Shown piece by piece: positions 15,667 to 24,324 of a stretch of 64,000 nt of DNA. Position 1 is the first letter of the stretch. Each line of letters starts with the position of its first letter. The translations under genes were made by a program, and so were the position numbers. Source of the stretch: Thermococcus barophilus MP (GTDB lineage: Archaea > Methanobacteriota_B > Thermococci > Thermococcales > Thermococcaceae). The stretch spans positions 1,364,001 to 1,428,000 of the forward strand of contig NC_014804.1 in NCBI RefSeq assembly GCF_000151105.2, given 5' to 3'. A model generated the notes under the pieces. That model made no database searches. It saw nothing but the letters and a program-made list of their open reading frames with translations, and had not been told where the DNA came from.

Positions 15667-18596
15667 CGCTTCAGCACCTCAAGGATGTCATCCCTCGTCT
15701 TGAATAAATCGCCATATCTTCTATTGTACTTACGAACTATGAACAGCATGACTTTTCTTGAGAGTTCACTGACAACATCTGCCTTTTCTTTCCATCTTGG
15801 GAACCTCAAACTTTCAGTCTCATTCAAAAGTTCTTTTACATCGCTTATAAGCTGTGCAGTGTTTGTTTTAACATGCTTTTTCAGAACCATAACTAAGGCA
15901 TATTCAAGTTCCGTAAGTCCTAATTCTTCCCTCTCTTTAGTCCTTTGCTGAATCTTCTGAGCAACTGTAAATAATTCCTCGTAAAGCTTTTCAATTTCCT
16001 CCTTTTTGCTACGCCATCTCTCGACTATCCTCTCAACCTGCTCAACTAAATCAGAAGTCAAAGGCCCTCTGTGAGTGTTTATGTAGTGCCTAACAGCAAA
16101 AAGCAAGTCATAAAACGCCTGTTCTTTGCTTGTGCTTCTCATAATCTTTTTCAAGAATTCCTCATCAAGCTCGATTATTGGAAAATCAGTTCTTAGTTTT
16201 TCAATGTCAATAGTTTCATGGATAAATTTGAGTGCTTCTTTAAAGAATGCATCCATTTTCTGCTCAATCTCCGGATCAAGACCATTAACTTTGCTGTTGT
16301 ATGCATAATAAACTTCAGTAAGCCAAGAAAAGACATTTTTAAACTCGGTTTTGTCTTCTCTCAGCAGCTTGTAATAATATCTAATCTCACGATAAAGCCT
16401 TTGAAACTCCGAACCTTTTTGTTTTTGGAAAAGAATCAGAACAGCTTTCATTATGGTGTCTCTGTCTCTTTTCAGTTCAATTCCATCAAAGAGAGCCAAA
16501 GCCTCGCTTATCTTTTTCCTGAGTTCCTCCTTGATTTCATCGAGCTTGTAAGCAACTCCCTTGATGTCAACCTCGTCATAAATCGCCAAAGCTCTCTTAA
16601 GTTCTTTGAAAATTCCAACATAGTCAACTATTAGACCAAAAGCCTTGATGTTCTCTCCATTCTTAAAGAACGGTCTATTAGTTCTCGCTATTGCCTGTAA
16701 TAAGCGGTGCTCTTTCAAAGGCTTGTCTAAATACATTGTCTGAAGGATTGGAGCGTCAAAGCCTGTTAAGAGCATGTCCGTGACAATCAATATCTTTGGG
16801 AACTCCTTCTTCTTAAAGCTGGTGACAATTTCCTCTCTGATTTCTTCTTGATCTTTTGTTCTATACTTTCTCGTGAGCTCGTTAAAGTACTCTTGAATTA
16901 TTTGAGGATCATTCTGATTGAAAGTCATTACAATTTCGCTGTATTCAGAGGGCAAGAACTTATCAAGAGCCTTCTTGTAGAGAACGCAGGCTTCTCTATC
17001 AACGGCAACAACTATGGCTTTGAATGGCTCAACGCTCTCCTTGTAATGTTTGGCTATATCCTCAGCAATCTTTTCAATTCTTTTTGGATTCTTGAGAAAG
17101 ATTTTGATAGCATTGAGCTTTTTCTTCAGCTTCTCCTCTACTTTTTCACGATATTCCTCTGGAATTTCTTCAAGTTTTGAAGCTAAAAATGCCTCAAGGT
17201 CTTCTTTTCTCAATCTGACTTCGTCCTCAAGTCTTGCCTGATAAGCTATCTTTACAGTGAAGCCGTCCCTTATGGAGTCAATGATGAAGTATCTGTCAAG
17301 GTATGGCTCATCCTTGTAGCCGAAGGTTGCATAAGTGTCCCTGTACTTTTTGGAAATTGGCGTGCCAGTGAAGGCAAAGAATGAAGCGTTCTTCAATATT
17401 GAGCGCATTGTGGCAGCTAATTCGCCGTATTGGGTTCTGTGCCCCTCATCAATGAAGGCTATCACATCCTTACGGTTCATTATCGTCTTTCTGCGCCTGC
17501 TTTCTTTCTTAAGCTGCTCTCTGAGTTCTTTAAGTTCGTCCTCTCTGAATTTGTGAATGAGAGTTACAAATATTCCTCGCTTTCCATCTGAGTGCATCAG
17601 AATCTCTTTAAGCTTTGGAATTGAACCTACAACCTCAAAGCTCAAGCCTATGGATTTAAGCTCATCAGAAAGCTGTTTTTCCAGCTCACGCCTGTCAACG
17701 ATGAAAAAGATTGTGGGATTACCTAAAAGGCGCTTAATCTTGTAAGCAGAGAATATCATTGTTAGAGTCTTCCCACTTCCCTGCCAGTGCCAGATTAAGC
17801 CTTTGTTTCTCTCAGTTTCACCTTTGGCATATTTAACTGCCCTCTCAACTATTTTATTTGTCGCCCTGAACTGCATGTATCTTGGAAGGACTTTTGTTAT
17901 AACTCCCTTATCTTCTCGGTAGAAGATGAAGTACTTTAGAATGTCAAGCAGATTTGCTGGAATCAGAATTTCCATGATGTTGTCCAGATCGTCAAAGCTC
18001 TCTCCCTTCCATTCATAGACTGAAACATCCTCAAGCCATGGAACGTTTGGGAAATAAACGACTCTATCTCCAATGGCAATGCTGAACTGAACGTATTTGA
18101 AAAGTTCAGGCATCTCTTTTTCATAGCGTTTAATCTGCCTGTATGCCTCTTTCCAATCCTTCTTTAGGCGCTTGCATTCAATCAACACAATAGGGATTCC
18201 GTTGATATAGAGAATCATGTCTGGAATTTTTGTTTTAAAGGGATAACCAACTTGGTTTGCAACTAAAAACTCATTATTTTCTGGGTTTTTATAATCTATG
18301 AGCATCAGTCGTTTTGGTTCACCAGTTTCTTCATCCTTAACGGGGACGCCATCCTTCAAGTATTCCAATATTCTGCGAGAGCCTTCAACACCAAAGGGAA
18401 CAGTCTTGAGAAAAGTTATGGCTTCTTCCGCTTCTTTCTCACTAACTTCGTTTATTTTCATAATCGCTCGCTTTAATCGGGAAGTCAAGAGAGGCTCTTT
18501 TTCATCTTCAAGTATTTCAGTACCCCTCTTATATTGCCAGCCTAATGAAGTGAGCCTTTCGATTGTGGGTTTTTCACATTGCTCCCACTCAGTCAT
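15657..18596 (-). CDS. hsdR: Type I restriction enzyme, R subunit
   Basis: The 979-residue product has an N-terminal nuclease domain with Asp126 (PDMILYINGIP) and E140-C-K142. The SF2 translocase follows: Walker A WQGSGKT (271-277), DEGH box (383-386), FAFTGTPI (motif III) and QAIARTNRP (motif VI), and then a helical C-terminal region. It translocates and cleaves unmodified DNA when complexed with HsdM2S. All catalytic motifs are intact. GGTGTGAACT precedes the ATG. It lies downstream of the PIN gene and upstream of the metallopeptidase gene. Confidence 0.95.
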   Translation of the reverse strand: MTEWEQCEKPTIERLTSLGWQYKRGTEILEDEKEPLLTSRLKRAIMKINEVSEKEAEEAITFLKTVPFGVEGSRRILEYLKDGVPVKDEETGEPKRLMLIDYKNPENNEFLVANQVGYPFKTKIPDMILYINGIPIVLIECKRLKKDWKEAYRQIKRYEKEMPELFKYVQFSIAIGDRVVYFPNVPWLEDVSVYEWKGESFDDLDNIMEILIPANLLDILKYFIFYREDKGVITKVLPRYMQFRATNKIVERAVKYAKGETERNKGLIWHWQGSGKTLTMIFSAYKIKRLLGNPTIFFIVDRRELEKQLSDELKSIGLSFEVVGSIPKLKEILMHSDGKRGIFVTLIHKFREDELKELREQLKKESRRRKTIMNRKDVIAFIDEGHRTQYGELAATMRSILKNASFFAFTGTPISKKYRDTYATFGYKDEPYLDRYFIIDSIRDGFTVKIAYQARLEDEVRLRKEDLEAFLASKLEEIPEEYREKVEEKLKKKLNAIKIFLKNPKRIEKIAEDIAKHYKESVEPFKAIVVAVDREACVLYKKALDKFLPSEYSEIVMTFNQNDPQIIQEYFNELTRKYRTKDQEEIREEIVTSFKKKEFPKILIVTDMLLTGFDAPILQTMYLDKPLKEHRLLQAIARTNRPFFKNGENIKAFGLIVDYVGIFKELKRALAIYDEVDIKGVAYKLDEIKEELRKKISEALALFDGIELKRDRDTIMKAVLILFQKQKGSEFQRLYREIRYYYKLLREDKTEFKNVFSWLTEVYYAYNSKVNGLDPEIEQKMDAFFKEALKFIHETIDIEKLRTDFPIIELDEEFLKKIMRSTSKEQAFYDLLFAVRHYINTHRGPLTSDLVEQVERIVERWRSKKEEIEKLYEELFTVAQKIQQRTKEREELGLTELEYALVMVLKKHVKTNTAQLISDVKELLNETESLRFPRWKEKADVVSELSRKVMLFIVRKYNRRYGDLFKTRDDILEVLKRWG

Positions 18597-18615
18597 AGTT
18601 CACACCAGGAAGAAG

Positions 18616-19083
18616 TCATGACGGTGAATCAATAACCTCCAGAAAATCAACTTTCTTAAAGTCTTCATCAAAAGTGGCTATTTTCTGAATTCCATAATAT
18701 TTACAAGTGGCGACTATTATCGCATCGTTGGTTAAAAGAGCGTATTTCTCCCCAATTTCTGCAGATAACTTTAGTATTTCCCAGTTGACTTCAACTACCC
18801 TCAAGAGTTCATTCTTTATCAGCTGCTCAATTGATTCTTTGACCTTTCCATAAACCCAAGCATATCTATCCAAATGCTTTTTGAGATCATAAACACCCTT
18901 CAATCCATCTCGAAGGGCTAAGGTAAACATAACTTTATAGGCTGTTTCAGAGAAAACAACTGGATTTATAACTAAGGTAAAGCCCCTTTCAATCAACGAC
19001 TTCACTAATGCCTTTGCCTTTTCGTCACCAAGGTTCAATCCTACCAGGACAGAAGAATCCACAAAGACTTCAGAGTGACTCAT
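18616..19083 (-). CDS. PIN-domain ribonuclease toxin (VapC-like)
   Basis: The 155-residue product has the PIN acidic residues: Asp in FVDSSVLVGL, Glu in VVFSETAYKV, and Asp in LLTNDAIIVATCKYYG and ATFDEDF. PIN proteins are Mg-dependent RNases. It overlaps the upstream antitoxin gene by 14 nt, and GGAGG lies before its ATG. It sits inside the hsd cluster between the HsdS/membrane genes and hsdR, so it may share regulation with the restriction system. Confidence 0.85.
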   Translation of the reverse strand: MSHSEVFVDSSVLVGLNLGDEKAKALVKSLIERGFTLVINPVVFSETAYKVMFTLALRDGLKGVYDLKKHLDRYAWVYGKVKESIEQLIKNELLRVVEVNWEILKLSAEIGEKYALLTNDAIIVATCKYYGIQKIATFDEDFKKVDFLEVIDSPS

Positions 19084-19267
19084 AGTAAGCCTCCTTAAGC
19101 TTCTTATAGTCTATGTTCTCGACTTTCTCGATAACCATGGAATCCAAGATTTTCTCAAGCTCCTCCTCATCTATTATCTTGATGATGACCTTTGAGTGCT
19201 CTTTGAGCTTTAGCTTTTTTAGGGGTTTCAAAACTCCATCCTCATAAATCGCCTCGATAACCTGCAT
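19070..19267 (-). CDS. DUF104/AF2212-like antitoxin
   Basis: The 65-residue product starts MQVIEAIYEDGVLKPLKKLK, the signature of DUF104 antitoxins, followed by LKEHSKVIIKI and an acidic helical tail that would wrap the PIN toxin. The ATG at 19267 has GGTGAG 4 nt upstream. The longer upstream frame has no ribosome binding site. A TATA-like GGTATAAAAAC on the minus strand near 19335-19345 may give the pair its own promoter. Confidence 0.8.
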   Translation of the reverse strand: MQVIEAIYEDGVLKPLKKLKLKEHSKVIIKIIDEEELEKILDSMVIEKVENIDYKKLKEAYYESL

Positions 19268-19410
19268 AACTCTCACCATAAGGAATTCTATCGTGAGAAG
19301 ATTTAAGGTTTTGGTGTTAGTTGTGTGGTATTTGTTTTTATACCCAGTTAATACGTTAACAAAGGGAGCGAAATAGGGAAGAGATGTTAATGGATTAACA
19401 CTCAATAATG

Positions 19411-19932
19411 TTATTTCTCCGTTTTATGTAATCTCTTGAGAATCACCTTGATTTTCTTTGCAATTAGTACCTGAATGCTTGTGTTAAATAAGGTAGCACT
19501 GATAAGGTCTAAAGTTATGTATCCAGCAAGTGCAATGTTAAGGGCTATCGAAAAAACATAGGTTTTATAATAAACATTATATGCGTGAATAAAGTTCTCA
19601 TTAACAATTTGAAGCTGTTGATCAAGATAGTTTATTTGCAGTTGTGTAATGTTTATCTGTTGCTTAATTTCCTCAATATCTGCTTTTGTGATGTTTTCGG
19701 TTCTTAGCCTCTCATATTCCGCTGAGAGATTCGCTAATTTTTCGTTTAAAACCTCTATTTGCTTATTTAGTGCTTTAATTTGGGCTTCTTTTTGTTGGAT
19801 TTGCTGGATATAAGGCTGGCATGCTCCTTCTTCCAATATGCTTGTTGTTTTAAGGATAAGTCCAAGAAAAATGATTATTATGGGAAGAAGAAAGAGTAAC
19901 TTAATAAGCTCGTTAAAATCAAAATCTGACAT
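19411..19932 (-). CDS. Membrane protein with a coiled coil, unknown function, inside the hsd cluster
   Basis: The 173-residue product has a membrane segment at about 9-30 (LIKLLFLLPIIIIFLGLIL), a Gln/Leu-rich coiled coil at about 40-115 and a second hydrophobic region at about 125-155, then a basic end. GGTGAAAGTGG precedes the ATG, which is 15 nt after hsdS. I do not recognise a family. Its place between hsdS and the toxin-antitoxin pair suggests an accessory role, possibly anchoring or sensing at the membrane. Confidence 0.7.
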   Translation of the reverse strand: MSDFDFNELIKLLFLLPIIIIFLGLILKTTSILEEGACQPYIQQIQQKEAQIKALNKQIEVLNEKLANLSAEYERLRTENITKADIEEIKQQINITQLQINYLDQQLQIVNENFIHAYNVYYKTYVFSIALNIALAGYITLDLISATLFNTSIQVLIAKKIKVILKRLHKTEK

Positions 19933-19947
19933 CCACTTTCACCTTCT

Positions 19948-21174
19948 TTAAACCTTCACCCTCCTCCTTCCCGTCAGCAAATCCTTCATCAAGCCCCTCT
20001 TAATCCTTTCAAGTTTTTCCTTGCGCTTCCTTAGAAGTTCGAGCTTTTTATCAACTGTCATGAGGATTTCGGCGATTTGTTTTTGTTCTTCAAGGGGTGG
20101 GAGGGGGATTTTGAACTTTTTCAAATTGGATGCATTAATATTCGCTTGACTTACTGCTCTTGTAGCCAGCTGGCGTAATTTGTCGTTTGCAAAAATTAGG
20201 TAGAACGTTAAGAATCTTGGATCAATTTGTTTTTTATCTGGTCGTATCCTGATAAGATAGGATGCAAACACATAATCTCCATCAAGCATAAAGACTCCAG
20301 TCCTTCCGACGAGTTCGTAACTGTTAGTTCGATTAATTAGAATATCTCCTTTCTCTAGCCGATATTTTTTGAAGGTATCTTCATCGAGATCCACATATTT
20401 TATGTTAACTGGCTTTACCTCACCATTGATTATGCTGTCCATCTTTATAATTGGATATTTGCCTTTATCGTGCATCTTAATCGATAATCCATATTGGAAG
20501 AGTCCTGTGACTTCTCCAATCCTCACAACCCTCCACTCCTCAGGAATCTCCCCAATCTCCGTTTTCTTAAACCTCTTGTGCTTGATTCCTTTGGTCAAAA
20601 GCCTCTGCATCAAGCCCTTCTTTAAGCGCTCCGTTTTCTCGATTGCCAAGTCTGTTTTTTCAATCGCTTCATCAACCGTTCTCAAAATCTCGGCGATTTG
20701 TTTTTGTTCTTCAAGGGGTGGGAGGGGAAGAAGCAAAGCATTAAGAACATTTTTATCCACGTGGGGTATTCCAGTGCCTTTTGTTTGACCTTTTAAGAAA
20801 GGCTCCCTATGTTTTAAAAGATAAAACAGGAACAGCGAATCATAAACATGTTTTTTCAAGAATATTTTTACCATAGTTGACGACAACACACCCTTCTTTG
20901 CTAAAAAGAACTCGCCAGCATTAGAGCCATCCCATAAAAGAAGGATATCTCCATCTTCGACTATAATTTCATTCCCAGTTATCTTTACAAATTGAGTTGG
21001 ATTGTTGTTCCGTAAATATTCTGTCGAGAGATATGGCAACCATCCATCTTTAGGCTCTTTTGCAACCATTTTTGGTTTTTTGCCTTTTGTATACCCGATT
21101 ATCTTTCCTAACTTTACAACCTGCCAATCCTCCGGAATCTCGCCGATTGGAGTTTTTTTGAATTTAGCGTGCAT
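19948..21174 (-). CDS. hsdS: Type I restriction-modification specificity subunit
   Basis: The 408-residue product has two target recognition domains, each introduced by a similar motif (TPIGEIPEDWQVVKLG; TEIGEIPEEWRVVRIG) and each ending in a conserved helix region (LPPLEEQKQIAEIL...LKKGLM / IKRGLM). This gives a bipartite recognition site. The ATG directly follows the stop of the upstream membrane protein gene, with GGTGAAATAA as its site. Both halves are complete, so specificity is probably functional. The DNA target cannot be read from sequence. Confidence 0.95.
   Translation of the reverse strand: MHAKFKKTPIGEIPEDWQVVKLGKIIGYTKGKKPKMVAKEPKDGWLPYLSTEYLRNNNPTQFVKITGNEIIVEDGDILLLWDGSNAGEFFLAKKGVLSSTMVKIFLKKHVYDSLFLFYLLKHREPFLKGQTKGTGIPHVDKNVLNALLLPLPPLEEQKQIAEILRTVDEAIEKTDLAIEKTERLKKGLMQRLLTKGIKHKRFKKTEIGEIPEEWRVVRIGEVTGLFQYGLSIKMHDKGKYPIIKMDSIINGEVKPVNIKYVDLDEDTFKKYRLEKGDILINRTNSYELVGRTGVFMLDGDYVFASYLIRIRPDKKQIDPRFLTFYLIFANDKLRQLATRAVSQANINASNLKKFKIPLPPLEEQKQIAEILMTVDKKLELLRKRKEKLERIKRGLMKDLLTGRRRVKV
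20069..20727. repeat. 38-bp perfect direct repeat within hsdS
   Basis: Identical 38-bp copies at 20069-20106 and 20690-20727 encode the PLPPLEEQKQIAEI part of the two conserved regions. The same reading frame is used, 621 bp apart. Conserved repeats flanking a target recognition domain are known sites for recombination that reshuffles HsdS specificity. Confidence 0.85.
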
Positions 21175-22230
21175 TTATTTCACCTCACCTGTAACCTTCT
21201 TAGTAAAATATAGCAAAATCTCCCCAACAGCGTTAAGCATATAGTCCTTGAAGGTAGCAGGATTTTCTTCGGTGGGAGGGATCTCATATTTGATTTTTGT
21301 CATCATCATCCAAATGTCATCAACAAGGAATGGATTTAGTATGAATACCTCCCGAATGTCACTAACATCTATCTCATTGATTTTTTTCTTTATTCGCTCT
21401 ACTTTCAGTGTAAAAAACTCCTCATATACCTTCATTAATTCTTGCTTTTCGCTTTCATCCAATATATTCTCGATGCCCCATATGATGGTATACTCTTGGG
21501 GTAGATACGGAACAATGATATTACTAATATTTTTTCCTGATTCTCTGCGCATCCTAATCCATTGGGGAAGTGCTCCAAATAGTTCTGCGAAGGTCTTCTG
21601 CCTTATTTTATTGTACAAGTGGGGTTTTTTATTTTTAAGAAACTCCAAAAATGCCTTGGGAGATATTTCATCGACAAATTGCTTAAGATAATCTCCTATT
21701 GCGTCTGAAATTTTCTCAAGAACTTCCTCTCGGTAATATCTAAAATAAAATTGAAATAAACCAGATAATATTCCGATTATGGACAGGATTCCAAATAATA
21801 TACTGAGATTATTAGGATCCCAATGAACTAGTCCCACCAAAGTAGCTATCCAAAAATAGCCTACCCAAACTATAAGCACCAGAAACATGTAGTTTAGAGT
21901 TGTGAAAAACAATGTTCTGGGTATGATTAGAATAGCAATTTTTGGACCATTCCACCTAAGAGAGAATAAAGATTTAAGGATGCTGTGACTATAAATTTTA
22001 CTTTGGCTTTCTGAGTTTTTGAAGAATGCTAAAAGCCAATTTGGCCTAATAAAAACAACTGTAAGAATGAACCCAACAAGTAGAAATGCTCCTTTCTGGA
22101 ATAAATCCTTATATCTCAAACTGGAAAATTCCAGCAATACCCAAAAAATGACTAAATTTGCTGTTAAAAACGAAATGGATGATAGAATTTTAACAAAATT
22201 TGTGAACAATGTTTCTTTAAGTTGTGCCAT
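21175..22230 (-). CDS. Multi-pass membrane protein, unknown, between hsdM and hsdS
   Basis: The 351-residue product has about four hydrophobic segments in its first 165 residues (around 18-35, 46-63, 105-135 and 140-165) and then a soluble, charged helical C-terminal half of about 185 residues. GAGGTGA precedes the ATG; hsdS starts immediately after its stop. I do not recognise a family. The layout (membrane anchor plus cytosolic domain) and the position inside a type I operon resemble effector or accessory genes embedded in restriction loci, but no enzymatic motif is visible. Confidence 0.75.
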   Translation of the reverse strand: MAQLKETLFTNFVKILSSISFLTANLVIFWVLLEFSSLRYKDLFQKGAFLLVGFILTVVFIRPNWLLAFFKNSESQSKIYSHSILKSLFSLRWNGPKIAILIIPRTLFFTTLNYMFLVLIVWVGYFWIATLVGLVHWDPNNLSILFGILSIIGILSGLFQFYFRYYREEVLEKISDAIGDYLKQFVDEISPKAFLEFLKNKKPHLYNKIRQKTFAELFGALPQWIRMRRESGKNISNIIVPYLPQEYTIIWGIENILDESEKQELMKVYEEFFTLKVERIKKKINEIDVSDIREVFILNPFLVDDIWMMMTKIKYEIPPTEENPATFKDYMLNAVGEILLYFTKKVTGEVK

Positions 22231-22242
22231 GTAGTTGTCACC

Positions 22243-23790
22243 TCAATACCCCAACTCCCTCAAATACTCCTCAATCTTCTCATCAATCTCAGCAAGTTCT
22301 TCGTTAATCTTCTTCAGCTCCTCCCATTCAGCTTTAACGTCAATCTCCTCCTCTTCCTCCATCGGGAAGACGTAGAGGGTAACATTCAGGTTAAAGTCGT
22401 TCTCCTTTATCTCGTCCAAGCTCACAACCCTTGCAAAACCTTCAACATCCTCAAACTCCTCATAGGCTTTCACAATCTTCTCGATGTTCTTCTCCCCCAA
22501 GCGGTTCAGCTTCCTAACTTCTGGATGCTTCTCATACTCAAGAGAAGCATTGATAAAGAGAACTTTCCCCTTCCTCTCCTTCGGCTTGGCTTTGTTGAAA
22601 ATCATTATCGCTCCCGGCGCTCCAGTATTGTAGAACAGCTTTTCCGGCAACAAAATGACGCACTCAAGCAAATCCTCCTTAACGATCCTTGACCTTATTT
22701 TCTTCTCCGCTCCTCCCCTAAACAAGGCACCGTTATCAATGACTATTCCAATCCTGCCATTATCCCTGGCACTTGCAAGCATGTGCTGAATCCAAGCCCA
22801 ATCCGCTGAATTGTTGGGTGGATAACCGTACTTAAAGCGCTCCTCTCTGAATTCCGCTTTCTTCAAAGTTTCTTCCCCATAACCATCCTGATTCCAAGGT
22901 GGGTTAGCAATAACAACATCAAAGCGCTTTAGCTTTTCACCCTCTTTGAATGCTGGTCTCAGAAGAGTGTCACCAACCGCCAGCTTTGCATCCTTAATTC
23001 CATGAATCATCATGTTCATCTCGGCTATTGCATAAGTTGTTGGATTAACCTCCTGCCCATATAGGAAGAGCTTCTTGGCTTCACTTTCACCAAACTTTTC
23101 TTTAACGTGAAGATAACTCCCAATCAGCATGCCACCAGAGCCCAAAGCAGGATCATAAACCTCTTCCCCAGGCCTAGGATCAAGAATCTCAACCAAAAGT
23201 TTGATGACTTCTCTCGGCGTGTAAACCTCTCCTTCCTTGGCTTTCTGAGGGGCAAAATACCTCAAAATCCACTCGTAGGCATCGCCCAAAACATCTGGAG
23301 AAGCATTCCTCAAGTCCAAACCGCTGAAGAGTTCAAAAAGCTGCTTCAGAATCTCGGCGTTATCTCTGTGAAGCATGAACTCCATGAAATCAAATCTATC
23401 AACAACACCCCTTAAGTTGGGATTAAGCTCCGCTAATTTTTTCAATGCCTCCGAGAGGTTCTGCGGGAGCTTTTCAATGTCCTTCTCTCTAAGCTTTCTC
23501 CAGAGATACTCAGAGGGATAAGCAATAGTATAAGCACTCTTATCTTGAAGTGCAATCTTCTCAGCTGTTTTCCTATCAAGTCCCTCTTTCACAAGCTTTT
23601 CTACATAGCCCTCAAACTCTTTCTCCCATTCGTCGCTCAAACGCTTCAAGAAGAGCAAGAGGAGGATGTATTTATAATCCACTCTCGTTCTGATTAAATC
23701 CGCAGCTTTCTTTAAGACTCTCTCAAGTTCCTCTCTTGTGACAGTTTTATTCTGTTTGAGTTTAACATATTCTGTTAATTTCCTCTCCAC
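22243..23790 (-). CDS. hsdM: Type I restriction-modification methyltransferase subunit
   Basis: The 515-residue product has an N-terminal HsdM helical domain (LLLLFLKRLSDEWE), the AdoMet motif DPALGSGGML (about 213-222), catalytic NPPW (about 296-299; N6-adenine methyltransferase) and a C-terminal helical region. With HsdS it methylates adenine in the recognition site. The start is taken as GTG at 23790, because GGTGAT lies 4 nt upstream; a GTG at 23799 would overlap that site. It is the first hsd gene of the block. Confidence 0.95.
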   Translation of the reverse strand: MERKLTEYVKLKQNKTVTREELERVLKKAADLIRTRVDYKYILLLLFLKRLSDEWEKEFEGYVEKLVKEGLDRKTAEKIALQDKSAYTIAYPSEYLWRKLREKDIEKLPQNLSEALKKLAELNPNLRGVVDRFDFMEFMLHRDNAEILKQLFELFSGLDLRNASPDVLGDAYEWILRYFAPQKAKEGEVYTPREVIKLLVEILDPRPGEEVYDPALGSGGMLIGSYLHVKEKFGESEAKKLFLYGQEVNPTTYAIAEMNMMIHGIKDAKLAVGDTLLRPAFKEGEKLKRFDVVIANPPWNQDGYGEETLKKAEFREERFKYGYPPNNSADWAWIQHMLASARDNGRIGIVIDNGALFRGGAEKKIRSRIVKEDLLECVILLPEKLFYNTGAPGAIMIFNKAKPKERKGKVLFINASLEYEKHPEVRKLNRLGEKNIEKIVKAYEEFEDVEGFARVVSLDEIKENDFNLNVTLYVFPMEEEEEIDVKAEWEELKKINEELAEIDEKIEEYLRELGY

Positions 23791-23835
23791 AGTTATCACC
23801 CAAGATAATAGTTACCCAGAGAATATTGGCACAAG

Positions 23836-23848
23836 AAAATATAAACTT
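23836..23848 (-). promoter_or_regulatory. Predicted promoter for hsdM
   Basis: On the minus strand, GTTTATATTTTC within 23836-23848 is a plausible TATA box about 50 nt before the GTG start at 23790, leaving a leader of roughly 25 nt. Confidence 0.35.
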
Positions 23849-23890
23849 AGCCTATTAAATTTCTCAACTACTTTGGAAATTAATACACTT

Positions 23891-24100
23891 TCAGTGCTTC
23901 ACAGCCCTAACCAACGTGTAAACTCCAGCCTCTTCTTTGATGAGCCCTCTCTGCTTGGCAATCTCCAGCAGGGGCTTCAAATCAAGGAGAGGAATCCCAT
24001 ACTTGCTGCAGTTGTTCACAAGAACTGGCCAAGAGGCACTGCCCCCAAAATCCCTAATCATCCTCAGCAAAGCCCTCAACTCAGAAGCTTCTCTATCCAT
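23891..24100 (-). CDS. Small winged-helix-like protein upstream of hsdM
   Basis: The 69-residue product (MDREASELRALLRMIRDFGG...) has a helix, a central WPVLVNNCSKYGIPLLDLKP segment and a C-terminal EAGVYTLV hairpin, which resembles a small winged helix-turn-helix. GGAGGTGAGGCT before the ATG at 24100 is a strong site; the longer upstream frame is not supported. It shares an upstream promoter-leader sequence with the amidase gene at 25626. It may be a regulator, perhaps of the adjoining restriction cluster, but that is inference. Confidence 0.6.
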   Translation of the reverse strand: MDREASELRALLRMIRDFGGSASWPVLVNNCSKYGIPLLDLKPLLEIAKQRGLIKEEAGVYTLVRAVKH

Positions 24101-24119
24101 AGCCTCACCTCCTCCATAA

Positions 24120-24169
24120 CTCTGATTTAAAGAACAGTCAGAATAAAGTTGACAAAAGTTGTATTTATA
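24120..24169 (-). promoter_or_regulatory. Promoter-leader element (copy A) of the small winged-helix gene
   Basis: On the minus strand, TATAAATAC (24169-24161) is followed about 28 nt later by TTAAATCAGAG and then the ribosome binding site. The arrangement and most bases match the region at 25647-25697 before the amidase gene, with one or a few indels. Confidence 0.5.
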
Positions 24170-24324
24170 ACTTATCATGGAGCAAGAAGTATTTGGCATC
24201 TTACCCTTATAGCAAGCAAATTTTGTTTTTATTTATCAAATTGTGTTCCTGATCACTAAGTTGCCAACTTATCTCACAGAGAATATTGACTCATTTCAAG
24301 CTAAAAAAGAAAGAAAAGTTCCAG

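Noticed and set aside
22280-22320. CTGA-GAT-TGATGA arrangement on the minus strand within hsdM
   Set aside because: It encodes the conserved C-terminal helix of HsdM, and no outer C and D boxes are present.
14006-24200. Integration of the restriction island at tRNA-His with att repeats
   Set aside because: No copy of the tRNA 3' end, integrase gene or flanking repeat was found by eye, so an att site is not claimed.
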